Source: Mongoliitalea daihaiensis (lineage in GTDB: Bacteria; Bacteroidota; Bacteroidia; Cytophagales; Cyclobacteriaceae). Taken from it: a stretch of 64,000 bases of DNA. Both the position numbers and the translations under genes were made by a program. The stretch is from the NCBI RefSeq assembly GCF_021596945.1, contig NZ_CP063779.1, forward strand, positions 623,501 through 687,500, read 5' to 3'. Positions 1 through 10,432 of the stretch are shown piece after piece. Within the stretch, counting starts at the first letter, position 1; every line of letters begins with the position of its first letter. A model generated the notes under the pieces. It saw nothing but the letters and a program-made list of their open reading frames with translations. It made no database searches and was not told the DNA's origin.

Positions 1-1401
1 AAATGCATCTGTTTTACCGCCCGGAGGAATACTTACCTGATAGTTGACTAATTTGGGTAATTCCTTATTCAGGGATTTATAGATTTTCTTGATGGCTTTC
101 ATAAAAGCATCAAATTGTCCATCACCCGAAGCTGACTCCTCGTATGATTCTCCATACACCTGCAATTTGACTTGTGCAGAAGGTCTTAGCCCTTTGGAAT
201 GGCTCAGATTATAACTTGCTATGTGAATATGCTGGGTAATAGAGGTGTGCTGCAACACATCTGAGATGATATAGGGTAAATCCTCTGTAGTCACTCGCTC
301 TTTTTTATCCCCCAATTCAATGATCCGCTGGGTCACTTTTGCCAAATCTTCCTGTTCCAAAGAAATTCCAAGCTCTTGCAGATTTTTGAGGATATTAGCC
401 TTGCCTGAGGTCTTACCTAAGGCGTACTTCCGTTGCCTTCCAAAGCGCTCTGGCATCAAATCGTTGAAATAAAGATTTTTTTTATTATCCCCATCTGCAT
501 GAATACCGGCTGTTTGGGTAAATACATTCTCCCCTACCACAGGTTTATTGGCTGGAATATGCTGCCCAGAAAACTGTTCGACCAACTTACTTACTCTGAA
601 AATCTTGTGTTCACGTACATTGGATTTAAAGTCCGTAAAGTCCTTAATGACGGCTATCACCGATTCCAATGGTGCATTACCTGCTCGTTCACCTAGCCCA
701 TTGACGGTGGTGTGAATACCACTGATCCCGCTAAAAATAGCTTCTAATACATTAGAAACCGATAAATCATAATCGTTGTGCGCATGAAAATCAAAATGCG
801 TATCCTGAAACTCTGAAGTGATTAGCTTGATAAAGTGAGACACTTCTTTAGGAGAAAGCAAACCCAAAGTATCTGGCAACATGACTCTTCGTACATTCAG
901 TTTGGCCAACATACCGATTAAGTCCATGGTATATTCCATAGAATTCCGCATGCCATTGGACCAGTCTTCCAGGTAAACATTCACGGTAATTCCTTTGCTT
1001 CGAGCATATAGTACACTTCGATGAATATCTTCAAAATGCTGCTCGGGAGTTTTCCGCAGTTGATGTACCAGATGGTTCATAGAACCTTTGGTAAGCAAAT
1101 TCATCACTCGGCCACCTGCTGCTACGATCCAATCCACGGAAGCTGGTGTATCTACAAATCCCAATACCTCCACACGGTCTAAAAACCCTTTATCCTTGGC
1201 CCACTGGGTGATTTTTTTGACCCCTTCCATCTCTCCGTCGGATACTTTGGCCGAAGCCACCTCAATACGATCCACATTGAGCTCCTCAAGCAGTAGCTTG
1301 GCAATCTGGAGCTTTTCCGAGGGTAAAAAGGAAACCCCCGAGGTCTGTTCCCCATCCCGAAGGGTGGTGTCCATGATTTCTATTTTTCGTTGATTTCCCA
1401 T
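1..1401 (-). CDS. 2-isopropylmalate synthase / citramalate synthase-like enzyme (3' end cut by window)
   Basis: Acyl-CoA-dependent condensing enzyme of the LeuA/CimA family, the second copy in this operon. The start is ATG at 1401 (begins [19 protein letters not shown]), and the frame stays open to base 1, so 467 codons are visible and the C-terminus lies outside. The TTLRDGEQ metal/substrate motif is at residues 11-18, a DFHAHNDYDL metal-binding HxH motif is mid-protein, and a LeuA-type dimerisation/regulatory domain follows (ending PPGGKTDAF at the edge). It lies 284 bases downstream of leuD with a low-complexity spacer, so it may be less tightly co-expressed than the rest. Whether it uses pyruvate (citramalate) or 2-oxoisovalerate cannot be told from sequence alone. 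Confidence 0.85.
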   Translation of the reverse strand, partial: MGNQRKIEIMDTTLRDGEQTSGVSFLPSEKLQIAKLLLEELNVDRIEVASAKVSDGEMEGVKKITQWAKDKGFLDRVEVLGFVDTPASVDWIVAAGGRVMNLLTKGSMNHLVHQLRKTPEQHFEDIHRSVLYARSKGITVNVYLEDWSNGMRNSMEYTMDLIGMLAKLNVRRVMLPDTLGLLSPKEVSHFIKLITSEFQDTHFDFHAHNDYDLSVSNVLEAIFSGISGIHTTVNGLGERAGNAPLESVIAVIKDFTDFKSNVREHKIFRVSKLVEQFSGQHIPANKPVVGENVFTQTAGIHADGDNKKNLYFNDLMPERFGRQRKYALGKTSGKANILKNLQELGISLEQEDLAKVTQRIIELGDKKERVTTEDLPYIISDVLQHTSITQHIHIASYNLSHSKGLRPSAQVKLQVYGESYEESASGDGQFDAFMKAIKKIYKSLNKELPKLVNYQVSIPPGGKTDAF

Positions 1402-1685
1402 TGGTAGTTAACAGTGAACAGTGAGCAGTAAATAAATTAGGAATGTAAAATGATGAATTTTGAATTAGTGAGTAGTGAGTAGTTAATTAGGTGATTAGTG
1501 AATAGTTGATTAGTTGATAAGGTGAGCGGTGAGTAGTGTGAGTAGTGATTAATGGACAAGTTAAATACAGGCCCTATACACACAAGACTTGAGTCTTGTA
1601 TCTTGAGTCTTGGCTCTTGCTTCTTGGCTCTTGCTTCTCGCCTCTCGCTTCTCGCCTCTCGCCTCTAGTCTATCGCTTCTAAGTA
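1402..1685. repeat. Low-complexity spacer with degenerate short repeats
   Basis: No gene is seen in these 284 bases. The part at about 1410-1555 is built of degenerate copies of a GTGAGTAGT / GTGAACAGT word. The part at about 1585-1680 is built of CTTGAGTCTTG, CTTGGCTCTTG and CTTCTCGCCTCTCG words. This is a slippage-prone intergenic sequence inside an otherwise tightly packed operon. Confidence 0.7.
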
Positions 1686-2276
1686 TCATCCTTTCAACTC
1701 AAACTCCCTGATTTCTTCCTGCATATTCAAGAGGTAGTCAATGTCATCAAAGCCATTTTTCATGTTTTCCTTTTTGTAGACATTGATATCAAAAGACTCT
1801 GATGCTCCGGTCGAAGTCAGTGTAATAGTTTGTTGGTCTATATCCACTGTGACTTCTACAGAAGGGTCTGTTTCCACTGCATCAAACAAGCTTTGAGCAA
1901 AAGCAGGGCTGACCGTGACAGGAAGTACACCGATGTTGAGACAGTTGTTTTTGAAAATATCAGCAAAGAAAGAGGAAACTACACATCGAAATCCGTAATC
2001 ATAGAGAGCCCATACCGCATGTTCCCGGCTGGAGCCTGAACCGAAGTTTCTACCTGCCAAGAGGATTTTTCCTGAAAAGGTAGGATCATTGAGAACAAAG
2101 TCCGGCTTAGGATTTCCCTCCACATCGTATCTCCAATCGCGGAAGAGATTATCTCCAAACCCTTCCCGCTCAGTTGCTTTCAAGAAGCGGGCGGGAATAA
2201 TTTGATCCGTATCTACATTTTCAGCCGACAAAGGAACTACCCGACTGGTCAATACATTAAATTTATCGTATGCCAT
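1686..2276 (-). CDS. leuD: 3-isopropylmalate dehydratase small subunit
   Basis: Swivelling-domain subunit of isopropylmalate isomerase, which with LeuC converts 2- to 3-isopropylmalate in leucine synthesis. It has 196 residues, the usual length for LeuD. Visible motifs are NVDTDQIIPARF near the N-terminus and the substrate-recognition loop GRNFGSGSSREHA at about residues 75-87. It lies 17 bases downstream of leuC in the same operon. Confidence 0.96.
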   Translation of the reverse strand: MAYDKFNVLTSRVVPLSAENVDTDQIIPARFLKATEREGFGDNLFRDWRYDVEGNPKPDFVLNDPTFSGKILLAGRNFGSGSSREHAVWALYDYGFRCVVSSFFADIFKNNCLNIGVLPVTVSPAFAQSLFDAVETDPSVEVTVDIDQQTITLTSTGASESFDINVYKKENMKNGFDDIDYLLNMQEEIREFELKG

Positions 2277-2293
2277 AATTGTTGATTGTTAGA

Positions 2294-3694
2294 TTAAAAT
2301 ACATCTCGAGGATCCGAGATTACACCTGTCACTGCCACGGCTGCTACGGTCAATGGACTAGCCAGTAAGGTTCGTGCACCGGGACCTTGTCTTCCCTCAA
2401 AATTTCGATTGGAAGTAGAGACTGCATATTTACCTGAAGGGATTTTGTCATCATTCATGGCCAAGCAAGCAGAGCAACCCGGTTGTCTCAATTCAAAACC
2501 TGCGTCTTCCAAAATTTTTACAAGTCCTTCTTCGTGTGCCATCTTCTCTACTTCTCGAGAACCTGGCACAATCCAAGCAGTGATGTTGTCTGCCTTTTTC
2601 TTCCCTTTGACAAATCCTGCCACTGCACGGATATCTTCAATCCGGCCATTAGTACAACTTCCTACGAATACATAATCCACTTTTTTGCCTTTGATGGGTT
2701 CATCAGGAGCAAAGCCCATATATTCTAAGGATTTTAAAAAACTTGTTTTATTACTTCCTTCCAGTAAATCTGCATTGGGGATGCGGTCTTTGACTTTGAT
2801 GCCCATCCCGGGGTTGGTTCCATAAGTGATCATCGGCTCGATATCGGCAGCATCGTAGTGATATTCCACATCAAATGCAGCACCCTCGTCCGTTTTTAGC
2901 GATTCCCAATACGCCACAGTTTGATCCCACGCTTCACCTTTCGGAGCATAGCGCTTGCCTTTAAGATAGGCATATGTTGTCTCATCTGGCGCAATCAAGC
3001 CCCCTCTAGCTCCCATCTCAATACTCATATTGCAGATAGTCATGCGGGCTTCCATGCTGAGAGCGGTAATTGCCGAACCTGCGTATTCCACAAAATATCC
3101 AGTAGCTCCAGAAGCTGAAATTTTAGAAATGATATAAAGGATGATATCCTTGGAGGTCACCCCTTTCCCTAATTCCCCATCCACCGTAATGCGCATCTTT
3201 TTAGGCTTTACCTGCATGATGCATTGAGTGGCCAACACCATCTCGACTTCTGAAGTCCCAATACCAAAAGCTATGGCTCCAAAAGCACCATGGGTAGAGG
3301 TATGGGAATCCCCACAGACGATAGTCATTCCAGGTTGGGTCACGCCCAATTCAGGACCGATCACGTGTACAATACCATGATGTGCAGACCCAAGGTCATG
3401 GAGCTCTATTCCGTGATTTTTACAATTTTCGCGCAGTTTTTCCACCTGCATGCGGGATAATTTATCTTTGATCGTTTTGTCCTGATCCACTGTAGGTACA
3501 TTGTGATCAGGAGTAGCAATAGTCCGATCTGGATACATGACACCAATCCCTCTTTTTTCCAAGTTCAAAAAAGCAACAGGACTGGTCACTTCATGTATGA
3601 AATGCTTATCGATGAAAAAAACATCCGGTCCATTAGGAACGGAACGAACGACGTGTGCATCCCAAATTTTATCAAATAGTGTTTTCTTTTCCAT
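2294..3694 (-). CDS. leuC: 3-isopropylmalate dehydratase large subunit
   Basis: Aconitase-family [4Fe-4S] subunit of isopropylmalate isomerase. It has 466 residues, full length for LeuC. The three cluster cysteines are visible as C347 (VGSCTNGR) and C407/C410 (GCSACLAMN), and [12 protein letters not shown] at 128-139 is the family signature. It sits 5 bases downstream of leuA and 17 upstream of leuD, so the two subunits are made from one transcript. Confidence 0.97.
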   Translation of the reverse strand: MEKKTLFDKIWDAHVVRSVPNGPDVFFIDKHFIHEVTSPVAFLNLEKRGIGVMYPDRTIATPDHNVPTVDQDKTIKDKLSRMQVEKLRENCKNHGIELHDLGSAHHGIVHVIGPELGVTQPGMTIVCGDSHTSTHGAFGAIAFGIGTSEVEMVLATQCIMQVKPKKMRITVDGELGKGVTSKDIILYIISKISASGATGYFVEYAGSAITALSMEARMTICNMSIEMGARGGLIAPDETTYAYLKGKRYAPKGEAWDQTVAYWESLKTDEGAAFDVEYHYDAADIEPMITYGTNPGMGIKVKDRIPNADLLEGSNKTSFLKSLEYMGFAPDEPIKGKKVDYVFVGSCTNGRIEDIRAVAGFVKGKKKADNITAWIVPGSREVEKMAHEEGLVKILEDAGFELRQPGCSACLAMNDDKIPSGKYAVSTSNRNFEGRQGPGARTLLASPLTVAAVAVTGVISDPRDVF

Positions 3695-3699
3695 GGTAT

Positions 3700-5208
3700 T
3701 TATTGGGTCACTTTTTCTTTGACGGGTATTTTATTGAGTGCATCCACAAATGCCTGAGCGGAAGCCAAGACAATGTCATGATTGGAAGCAAAGCCATGAT
3801 AAGGCTTTTCTCCTTGCATCAGGCGCATATGCACTTTTGCCACATCATCACTTCCGGCTGTCATAGCCTGGATGAGAAATTCTTCCAAAACATAGGTAGG
3901 TCGAACGATCTTTTCTATGGCTTTTAAGACTGCATCTACAGGACCATTGCCGGAAGAGGATGCACTGTGTGATTGCTCACCTACTTTCAATTGGACTGTT
4001 GCTTGAATATTACCATTCGATTGGTAATTCACCTCCTCCAATTCTACAAAAGAAGATTCATCCAAGTATTTTCCTACCAAGGCCAGTAAGTCTTTTGGGC
4101 CTATATCGCGCTTTTTATCAGCAAGCAACAAGAAATCCTCATATACTTCTCTCAATGCTTCTCCTTCTAAAACAACCCCCAATGAATCTAGGTGATGCTT
4201 CAAAGCCGCCCTTCCCGAGCGGGCAGTAAGAACAATGGAGGACTCATGCACGCCTACTTCCTTAGGATCCATGATTTCATAATTCTCCCGATGCTTCAAT
4301 ACGCCATCCTGATGAATTCCAGAGGAGTGTGCAAAGGCATTTCTTCCCACAATGGCTTTGTTGGGCTGTACAGGCATATTCATCAACTTAGAAATCAGTC
4401 TACTAGTGCCGTAAATCCGTTCAGTTTGGATATCTGTATGCACAGGGATGCTTTGATGACATTTGATAGCCATCACTACTTCTTCCAAAGAAGTATTTCC
4501 AGCCCGCTCTCCGATACCATTGATGGTTAACTCTGCCTGCCTTGCACCGTGCTGTACACCTGCAATGGTATTGGCAGTGGCCATCCCTAAGTCATTGTGA
4601 CAATGAGTAGAAATGATGGCTTTGTCAATGTTGGAGACATGTTCTTTGAGGTAGCGGATGATAGCACCGTACTGCTCAGGTAAGCAATATCCCGTGGTGT
4701 CAGGAATATTCACGACTGTAGCACCTGCCTTGATGGCTTGTTCGATAATTTGTGCAAGAAAAGGCAATTCTGCCCTACCAGCATCTTCGGCATAAAACTC
4801 AACATCCTCTACAAAACGCTTGGCGAATTTTACCGCTTTTACTCCCCGCTCAATGATATCTTCGGGAGTGGAGCGCAACTTGTATTGGATGTGATAGGGA
4901 GACACACCAATGCCCGTGTGTATTCTCCCCCTTTTGGCATATTTTAATGCCGCAGCAGCTACTTCGATATCCTTCTCCACCGCACGGGAGAGCGCACAGA
5001 TGATAGGATTAGAAACTGCCTTTGAAATCTCCACTACTGAATTGAAATCGCCTGGGCTGGATATGGGAAATCCTGCCTCGATGATATCAACCCCCAATGC
5101 TTCCAAAGCTTGTGCTACCACTATCTTTTCCTGGGTGTTTAGCTGACAACCAGGTACCTGCTCTCCATCTCGGAGGGTGGTATCAAATATCCATAGCTTT
5201 TCACTCAT
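3700..5208 (-). CDS. leuA: 2-isopropylmalate synthase
   Basis: Condenses acetyl-CoA with 2-oxoisovalerate, the first committed step of leucine synthesis. It has 502 residues, consisting of an N-terminal TIM barrel with [11 protein letters not shown] at residues 10-20, the metal-binding [11 protein letters not shown] motif near 200, and a C-terminal LeuA dimerisation/regulatory domain (about 370-490) containing [16 protein letters not shown]. That domain normally mediates leucine feedback inhibition. It is 5 bases downstream of ilvC. Confidence 0.96.
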   Translation of the reverse strand: MSEKLWIFDTTLRDGEQVPGCQLNTQEKIVVAQALEALGVDIIEAGFPISSPGDFNSVVEISKAVSNPIICALSRAVEKDIEVAAAALKYAKRGRIHTGIGVSPYHIQYKLRSTPEDIIERGVKAVKFAKRFVEDVEFYAEDAGRAELPFLAQIIEQAIKAGATVVNIPDTTGYCLPEQYGAIIRYLKEHVSNIDKAIISTHCHNDLGMATANTIAGVQHGARQAELTINGIGERAGNTSLEEVVMAIKCHQSIPVHTDIQTERIYGTSRLISKLMNMPVQPNKAIVGRNAFAHSSGIHQDGVLKHRENYEIMDPKEVGVHESSIVLTARSGRAALKHHLDSLGVVLEGEALREVYEDFLLLADKKRDIGPKDLLALVGKYLDESSFVELEEVNYQSNGNIQATVQLKVGEQSHSASSSGNGPVDAVLKAIEKIVRPTYVLEEFLIQAMTAGSDDVAKVHMRLMQGEKPYHGFASNHDIVLASAQAFVDALNKIPVKEKVTQ

Positions 5209-5213
5209 GATAT

Positions 5214-6257
5214 TTAATTATTTTCTGGTCTTAATTGTCTGACGACGGCACCTGCCTGCCACATTTCAGACTCTCTCAATTCTTTCAATTCCTCTTCCAA
5301 CTTTTCGCGATAATCAGCCTTGGAATTGGAATCAATGGATTTTTGAGCTTCCTGACCTGTTTTTACACTGTTGTACAATTCTTCAAATACCGGCTTGGTG
5401 GCATCTCTGAAAGGCTTCCACCAATCCAAAGCCCCTCTTTGCGCTGTTGTCGAACAGTTGGCATACATCCAATCCATTCCATTTTCTGCTACCAATGGCA
5501 TCAAACTTTGGGTCAATTCCTCTACCGTTTCATTGAATGCTTCGGAAGGGGTATGACCATTGGCTCTCAATACTTCGTACTGTGCCGCAAAAATTCCTTG
5601 AATAGCTCCCATCAAGGTACCTCTTTCACCTGTCAGGTCAGAAGTTACCTCTCGATAGAAATCCGTTTCAAACAAATAGCCCGAACCTACACCTATCCCA
5701 AGTGCTACGACCCTATCTTTGGCCTTGCCTGTTCCATCCTGGAAGATGGCATATGAGGAGTTCAAACCTCTGCCTTCGACAAACATTCTTCTCAAAGACG
5801 TCCCTGAACCTTTAGGTGCGACCAAAATCACATCTACATCTGCAGGCGGGATGATGCCTGTTTTTTCCTTGTAGGTAATCCCAAATCCATGAGAGAAATA
5901 CAAGGCTTTACCAGGGGTAAGGTATTTCTTCACCGTAGGCCAAAGGGTAATCTGACCAGCATCCGACAATAAGAACTGAATGATGGTTCCTTTTTCGCAA
6001 GCTTCCTCGATTTCAAATAAGGTCTCGCCAGGAACCCAACCATCAGCTACTGCTTTGTCCCAAGTTTTGGAGTTTTTTCGCTGACCTACAATGACATGAA
6101 AGCCGTTATCTTTGAGATTTAACGCTTGGCCTGGCCCTTGAACACCATAGCCAATGACTGCAATTACCTCGTCTTTCAATACTTCTCTGGCCTTTTCTAA
6201 AGGAAATTCTTCCCTTGTGACAACATTTTCTTCTACTGATCCGAATTTCAGTTTCAT
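5214..6257 (-). CDS. ilvC: Ketol-acid reductoisomerase
   Basis: NADPH-dependent isomeroreductase that converts acetolactate to dihydroxyisovalerate. It has 347 residues, so it is the short single-knotted-domain form, not the roughly 490-residue form. The dinucleotide fold [17 protein letters not shown] is at about 37-53, and the Mg-binding acidic residues sit in the segment containing [15 protein letters not shown]. The spacing of 10 bases from ilvN and 5 to leuA indicates a single operon. Confidence 0.96.
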   Translation of the reverse strand: MKLKFGSVEENVVTREEFPLEKAREVLKDEVIAVIGYGVQGPGQALNLKDNGFHVIVGQRKNSKTWDKAVADGWVPGETLFEIEEACEKGTIIQFLLSDAGQITLWPTVKKYLTPGKALYFSHGFGITYKEKTGIIPPADVDVILVAPKGSGTSLRRMFVEGRGLNSSYAIFQDGTGKAKDRVVALGIGVGSGYLFETDFYREVTSDLTGERGTLMGAIQGIFAAQYEVLRANGHTPSEAFNETVEELTQSLMPLVAENGMDWMYANCSTTAQRGALDWWKPFRDATKPVFEELYNSVKTGQEAQKSIDSNSKADYREKLEEELKELRESEMWQAGAVVRQLRPENN

Positions 6258-6267
6258 AGTGTAAGTG

Positions 6268-6786
6268 TTAATGATTATAGGTTTGATTATTTAAATATTC
6301 TTGAACAGAAAACTTCGGCTTGGCAATGGCCACACGGCCCGACCTACTGAATTCCAATAAATTGAAGGGTTTGAGAATCTCCAATAAGGCCTGCGTATCT
6401 TGCTTATGCCCAGTGAATTCGACTACTACAAATTCTTTTTCCGCTGCAATGATATGCGCATTGAATTGACGGATGACCTTTTCAAGCCCTGGGTCTAAAC
6501 TCTCTGTGGGAACCTTGTACAAGGCAATTTCTTGATAGACCACTTCATCATCTCGGAAATAATAGGCTTTGATGACGTCCACAATCTTTTCGATTTGGCC
6601 CGCAAGGTGTACCATTTGCTGTTCCGTGACCGAAACTTCCATGGTTATTTTATGAATGCCTTCGAGCCTGCTTTCGGAGGCTGTCAGAGCATCGATATTG
6701 ATCCCTCTTCGTGTGAAAATAATGGTAATCCGGTTGAGGATTCCAATAAAATTCTCTGTGTAAATGAGTATGGTATAGCGGTTCAT
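6268..6786 (-). CDS. ilvN: Acetolactate synthase small (regulatory) subunit
   Basis: ACT-domain subunit that activates IlvB and confers valine feedback control. It has 172 residues, with an N-terminal ACT domain (YTILIYTENFIGILNRIT, then FTRRGINIDALT) and a C-terminal ALS-ss domain (FVVVEFTGHKQDTQALLEIL region). It lies 17 bases downstream of ilvB. Confidence 0.95.
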   Translation of the reverse strand: MNRYTILIYTENFIGILNRITIIFTRRGINIDALTASESRLEGIHKITMEVSVTEQQMVHLAGQIEKIVDVIKAYYFRDDEVVYQEIALYKVPTESLDPGLEKVIRQFNAHIIAAEKEFVVVEFTGHKQDTQALLEILKPFNLLEFSRSGRVAIAKPKFSVQEYLNNQTYNH

Positions 6787-6803
6787 AGTGTTGTGATTGG
6801 GGC

Positions 6804-8486
6804 TTAGCTTAATCTTACTTCTTCCACAGAACAGCCAGTGGCAATCATAGGAAATACATTATCCTCTTTTTCTACGACTACTTCCAGAAAATACGGGCCA
6901 TCGTGCAAAAGCATTTCAGCGACCGCTGCCTGTAAATCTTCCCTTTCGGTTACTTTGCTCGCTTTGATTTTGTAAGCTTCAGCGATTTTGATAAAGTCAG
7001 GATTTTCCAATTCCGTGAATGAATAGCGCTTATCAAAAAAGAGCTGCTGCCACTGACGGACCATTCCGAGATAGTTATTGTTCAGAAGCACCACTTTTAC
7101 TGGCGCCTTCGTCTGCATGATGGTGCCTAGTTCTTGGATAGTCATCTGAATACCTCCGTCACCCACTACACATATTACCTGTTTAGAATAATCGTGTAAT
7201 TGTGCCCCAAGGGCAGCGGGAAGTGCAAAGCCCATGGTGCCGAGTCCACCTGAGGTCACTTGGGTTCTGGACTGTTTGTAATCAAAATACCTCCATGCGA
7301 TCATCTGATGCTGTCCTACATCGGTCACTAAAATGGCATCATCTTCTTTGTATTGATTGATCAAATGAATCACCTCTCCCATATGCAAGCCACCATGAGT
7401 GCCATGTAAATCATTGATGACGACCGCTTCCTTCTCTTGCTGCTCCAATTCCCGGAATCTGGCCATCCACTCATCATGACTGCTTACTTTTACTGCTGCT
7501 GTTAGATCAGCAAGACTATCTTTACAGTCACCCTGAATGGCTACAGCGCAGGTTACATTTTTATTGATTTCACTAGGATCCAATTCCAAATGAATCACTT
7601 GTGCTTGCTTGGCATAACGCTTCAAATCTCCCGTCACCCGGTCATCAAAACGCATCCCTACGGCAATCAAAACATCGCATTGATTGGTCAGTAAATTAGG
7701 GGCGTAATTCCCATGCATCCCTAGCTTGCCTACATAGGTTGGGTGTTCTTCGGAAAGCGCTCCTGAACCCAACAATGTGCAAGCCGCAGGAATACCCGTT
7801 TTATCTAAAAAAGCTTTCAATTCCGCTTCGGCATGGGCTAAAACCACCCCTTGACCAAATAAAAGATAGGGCTGCTTGGCTGAATCAATCAAAGCGGCAG
7901 CCTGCTTGACGGCATCTTGATCAATCTTCACATAGGGTCGATACGAACGAACCCCTAAGCAAGGCACATAATTATACTCCCCAAACTCCACTTGTGCATT
8001 TTTGGTGATATCTACCAAAACTGGTCCAGGCCTACCCGAACGGGCTATCAAAAAAGCTTTGGCGATGGCAGGTGCAATGTCCTCCACTCTTCTCACTTGA
8101 ATATTCCACTTGGTCCCCGGCATAGAGAGTCCCACTACATCTGTTTCCTGAAAAGCATCCGTACCTAGTAAATGCGCCGCCACCTGCCCAGTGATACAGA
8201 CCAAAGGCGTACTGTCAATCTGCGCATCTGCCAATCCTGTAATCAGGTTAGTTGCTCCGGGTCCTGAGGTAGCCAGCACCACACCGACTTTCCCAGAGAC
8301 TCGTGCATAGCCTTGGGCTGCGTGAATAGCACCTTGCTCGTGCCTGGTAAGCACATGTTTGATGCGGTCGCTGTAATCATACAAAGCATCATACACCGGC
8401 ATGATGGCCCCTCCCGGATAACCAAAAATAAATTCGGCATGTTCCTCAATGAGGGATTTTACTACGATATCGGCTCCTCTGATCAT
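6804..8486 (-). CDS. ilvB: Acetolactate synthase large (catalytic) subunit
   Basis: ThDP-dependent enzyme that joins two pyruvates, or pyruvate and 2-oxobutyrate, at the start of the branched-chain pathway. It has 560 residues. The catalytic Glu lies in the RHEQGAIHAAQGYAR segment, and the ThDP/Mg motif GDGGIQMTIQELGT...NNNYLGMVRQWQ is in the C-terminal third. The start at 8486 gives MIRGADIVVKSL, the normal family N-terminus. It is 54 bases downstream of ilvD. Confidence 0.96.
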   Translation of the reverse strand: MIRGADIVVKSLIEEHAEFIFGYPGGAIMPVYDALYDYSDRIKHVLTRHEQGAIHAAQGYARVSGKVGVVLATSGPGATNLITGLADAQIDSTPLVCITGQVAAHLLGTDAFQETDVVGLSMPGTKWNIQVRRVEDIAPAIAKAFLIARSGRPGPVLVDITKNAQVEFGEYNYVPCLGVRSYRPYVKIDQDAVKQAAALIDSAKQPYLLFGQGVVLAHAEAELKAFLDKTGIPAACTLLGSGALSEEHPTYVGKLGMHGNYAPNLLTNQCDVLIAVGMRFDDRVTGDLKRYAKQAQVIHLELDPSEINKNVTCAVAIQGDCKDSLADLTAAVKVSSHDEWMARFRELEQQEKEAVVINDLHGTHGGLHMGEVIHLINQYKEDDAILVTDVGQHQMIAWRYFDYKQSRTQVTSGGLGTMGFALPAALGAQLHDYSKQVICVVGDGGIQMTIQELGTIMQTKAPVKVVLLNNNYLGMVRQWQQLFFDKRYSFTELENPDFIKIAEAYKIKASKVTEREDLQAAVAEMLLHDGPYFLEVVVEKEDNVFPMIATGCSVEEVRLS

Positions 8487-8540
8487 GGTTTTTTGGAGTT
8501 TGATGAGATGGTTTTGGTATTGGGCTTCGCAACAATCCTT

Positions 8541-10217
8541 TTATAGGTCAGTCACACAACCCTCGGAAGCGGATGCTACCAGTTTATTGTATTTTTTGAG
8601 TGTTCCTTGCAAATCACTTAAGTCTTTATTGACCCACGATTCTTTTCGCTTGGTAAGCTCTTCATCACTGACATGCAGATGCAAGGTCAATGAATCAGCA
8701 TCGATCGTGATGGTATCCCCATCCTGCACCAATGCAATCGGACCTCCACTATACGCCTCAGGAGTTACGTGACCGACTACAAAACCGTGGGTTCCACCAG
8801 AAAACCGACCATCTGTAATCAGGGCCACATCTGCGCCCAATCCTGCACCAATAATCATGGAGGTAGGTTTTAACATTTCAGGCATCCCAGGACCACCTTT
8901 CGGGCCTATGTATCGGATGACAATTACTTCACCTTTGTTGACTAGACCTTTTTTGATGCCTTCATTGGCATCCAATTCAGAATCAAATACTTTGGCTGGA
9001 CCAGAAAAAGACTTCCCTTCTTTTCCTGAAATTTTAGCGACAGATCCTTCAGGCGCCAAATTCCCCCTCAAAACACATAAGTGACCGGTCTCTTTCAAAG
9101 GTTGCTCAATAGGGTGGATAACATTCACCACCGAGGGAACCACAGGGGCAATAGCTGCCAGATTCTCCGCAACAGTTTTGCCTGTCACAGTCATGCAATC
9201 TCCATGCAGCATTCCATTATCCAAGAGGTAGCGCATAAAGGCAGGCAGCCCCCCTTGCTGATACAAGTCTTCCATCAAAAATTTTCCCGATGGCTTGAAA
9301 TCTCCCAATAAAGGCGTTTCGGAATTGACACGCTTAAAATCATCTAGCGTAAACGTGATGCCTGCGGTCTTGGCGATAGCCAAAATATGCAACACTGCAT
9401 TGGTACTGCCGCCTAAGGCAACCGCTACACGTACGGCATTTTCCAAACTTTTATAGGTAACAATATCTTTTGGCTTGATATTTTTTTCTAACAATACTTT
9501 GATGTAGGAACTTACCTTTTGGCATTCTTCAAGTTTTTCTGGCGCCGTCGCGGGAGTAGAAGCAGAGTAAGGCAAGGACATACCCATGGCTTCGATAGCG
9601 GAAGACATGGTATTGGCTGTATACATACCCCCACAGGCACCAGCACCAGGACAAGCGTTTTGGATGACTCCTTGATAATCTAGGTCAGACAATTCTCCTT
9701 TAATCCGCTTGCCATAAGCTTCAAATGCCGATACAATATTTAATTTTTCACCTTTATAATTACCGGATCGGATGGTACCGCCATAGACCATGATGGAAGG
9801 TCGGTTGATCCGCAGCATCCCCATGACAGCACCGGGCATGTTTTTATCGCAACCAGCTACTGCAATACAGGCATCAAAGGAGTGTCCCAAGATAAAAGAC
9901 TCAATGGAATCAGCAATGATTTCTCTGGAAACCAAGGAATAACGCATCCCAGAAGTCCCCATGGATATCCCGTCCGATATCCCCATGGTATTAAAAACCA
10001 AACCGGTCAAATCATCGGCCTTAGAGGCACTTTTGATTAGACCGGCAAAATCGTTGAGGTGCATGTTGCAGGGATTACTCTCATAGCCGCAACTCGCTAT
10101 TCCCAAAAAGGGTTGGTTCATTTGTTTATCCGACATGCCCGTAGCATATAACATGGCTTTACCCGCCGGATGCTCTTCATTTTGGCTGATTTCCCAACTA
10201 TGTTTCTTCAAACTCAT
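8541..10217 (-). CDS. ilvD: Dihydroxy-acid dehydratase
   Basis: Fe-S dehydratase that makes the 2-oxo acids of valine and isoleucine. It has 558 residues, the usual length. The cluster cysteines are in [12 protein letters not shown] (about 120) and [12 protein letters not shown] (about 190), and the C-terminal [19 protein letters not shown] signature is present. It is the first gene of the ilv-leu operon and follows the attenuator at 10249-10373; the 31 bases between the terminator U-tract and its ATG contain no other start. Confidence 0.97.
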   Translation of the reverse strand: MSLKKHSWEISQNEEHPAGKAMLYATGMSDKQMNQPFLGIASCGYESNPCNMHLNDFAGLIKSASKADDLTGLVFNTMGISDGISMGTSGMRYSLVSREIIADSIESFILGHSFDACIAVAGCDKNMPGAVMGMLRINRPSIMVYGGTIRSGNYKGEKLNIVSAFEAYGKRIKGELSDLDYQGVIQNACPGAGACGGMYTANTMSSAIEAMGMSLPYSASTPATAPEKLEECQKVSSYIKVLLEKNIKPKDIVTYKSLENAVRVAVALGGSTNAVLHILAIAKTAGITFTLDDFKRVNSETPLLGDFKPSGKFLMEDLYQQGGLPAFMRYLLDNGMLHGDCMTVTGKTVAENLAAIAPVVPSVVNVIHPIEQPLKETGHLCVLRGNLAPEGSVAKISGKEGKSFSGPAKVFDSELDANEGIKKGLVNKGEVIVIRYIGPKGGPGMPEMLKPTSMIIGAGLGADVALITDGRFSGGTHGFVVGHVTPEAYSGGPIALVQDGDTITIDADSLTLHLHVSDEELTKRKESWVNKDLSDLQGTLKKYNKLVASASEGCVTDL

Positions 10218-10248
10218 GATTTATTTCAATCGGTTAAAATAGGTTTAT

Positions 10249-10279
10249 AAAAAAAGTGCCTCATGTTATGAGGCACTTT
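10249..10279 (-). terminator. Attenuator terminator upstream of ilvD
   Basis: Read on the minus strand this is a perfect 12-bp stem (AAAGTGCCTCAT, 3-base loop, ATGAGGCACTTT) running into seven T residues, a textbook intrinsic terminator. It is placed 31 bases before the ilvD start instead of after a gene, so its role must be to stop transcription before the operon. The 5' arm AGTGCCTC (10277-10270) can alternatively pair with GAGGCGCT at 10315-10308, with one G-U pair, which would dissolve the terminator. Confidence 0.9.
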
Positions 10280-10307
10280 CGAATCTATGGTTGATGTCAA
10301 ATAGTCT

Positions 10308-10316
10308 AGCGCCTCT
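10308..10316 (-). promoter_or_regulatory. Candidate antiterminator segment (region 2) of the ilv attenuator
   Basis: On the minus strand GAGGCGCT (10315-10308) is complementary to the terminator 5' arm AGTGCCTC over 8 positions with one G-U pair. Its AGAGG part can also pair with CCTCT inside the leader peptide Pro-Leu codons. The three overlapping options (1:2, 2:3, 3:4) match classical ribosome-mediated attenuation. The pairing was worked out by hand. Confidence 0.7.
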
Positions 10317-10373
10317 TCATTTATCACAAATGAGAATAAGAATAAAGCTTAGAGGAGTGACTAGTTCAAACAT
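10317..10373 (-). CDS. Branched-chain amino acid leader peptide (18 aa)
   Basis: This short minus-strand ORF encodes MFELVTPLSFILILICDK and a TGA stop. Eight of 18 residues are Leu, Ile or Val, including the run ILILI. It ends one base before the antiterminator segment and about 38 bases before the terminator stem, the geometry expected when ribosome stalling at Ile/Leu codons controls readthrough into ilvD. There is no strong Shine-Dalgarno sequence, which is normal for Bacteroidota. The arrangement is seen directly; the regulatory function follows from known ilv/leu attenuators of other phyla. Confidence 0.85.
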   Translation of the reverse strand: MFELVTPLSFILILICDK

Positions 10374-10400
10374 GTGGTATGGTTCATCTTTTTGATGACA

Positions 10401-10432
10401 CAATATTAGGGTACATTTCTGAGACTTACAAT
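10401..10432 (-). promoter_or_regulatory. Candidate promoter of the ilv-leu operon
   Basis: On the minus strand ATTG (10432-10429), a 20-base spacer and TAATATTG (10408-10401) resemble the Bacteroidota sigma-A promoter (TTTG / TAnnTTTG) with one mismatch in each box. Transcription would start about 20-25 bases before the leader peptide ATG. Confidence 0.6.
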
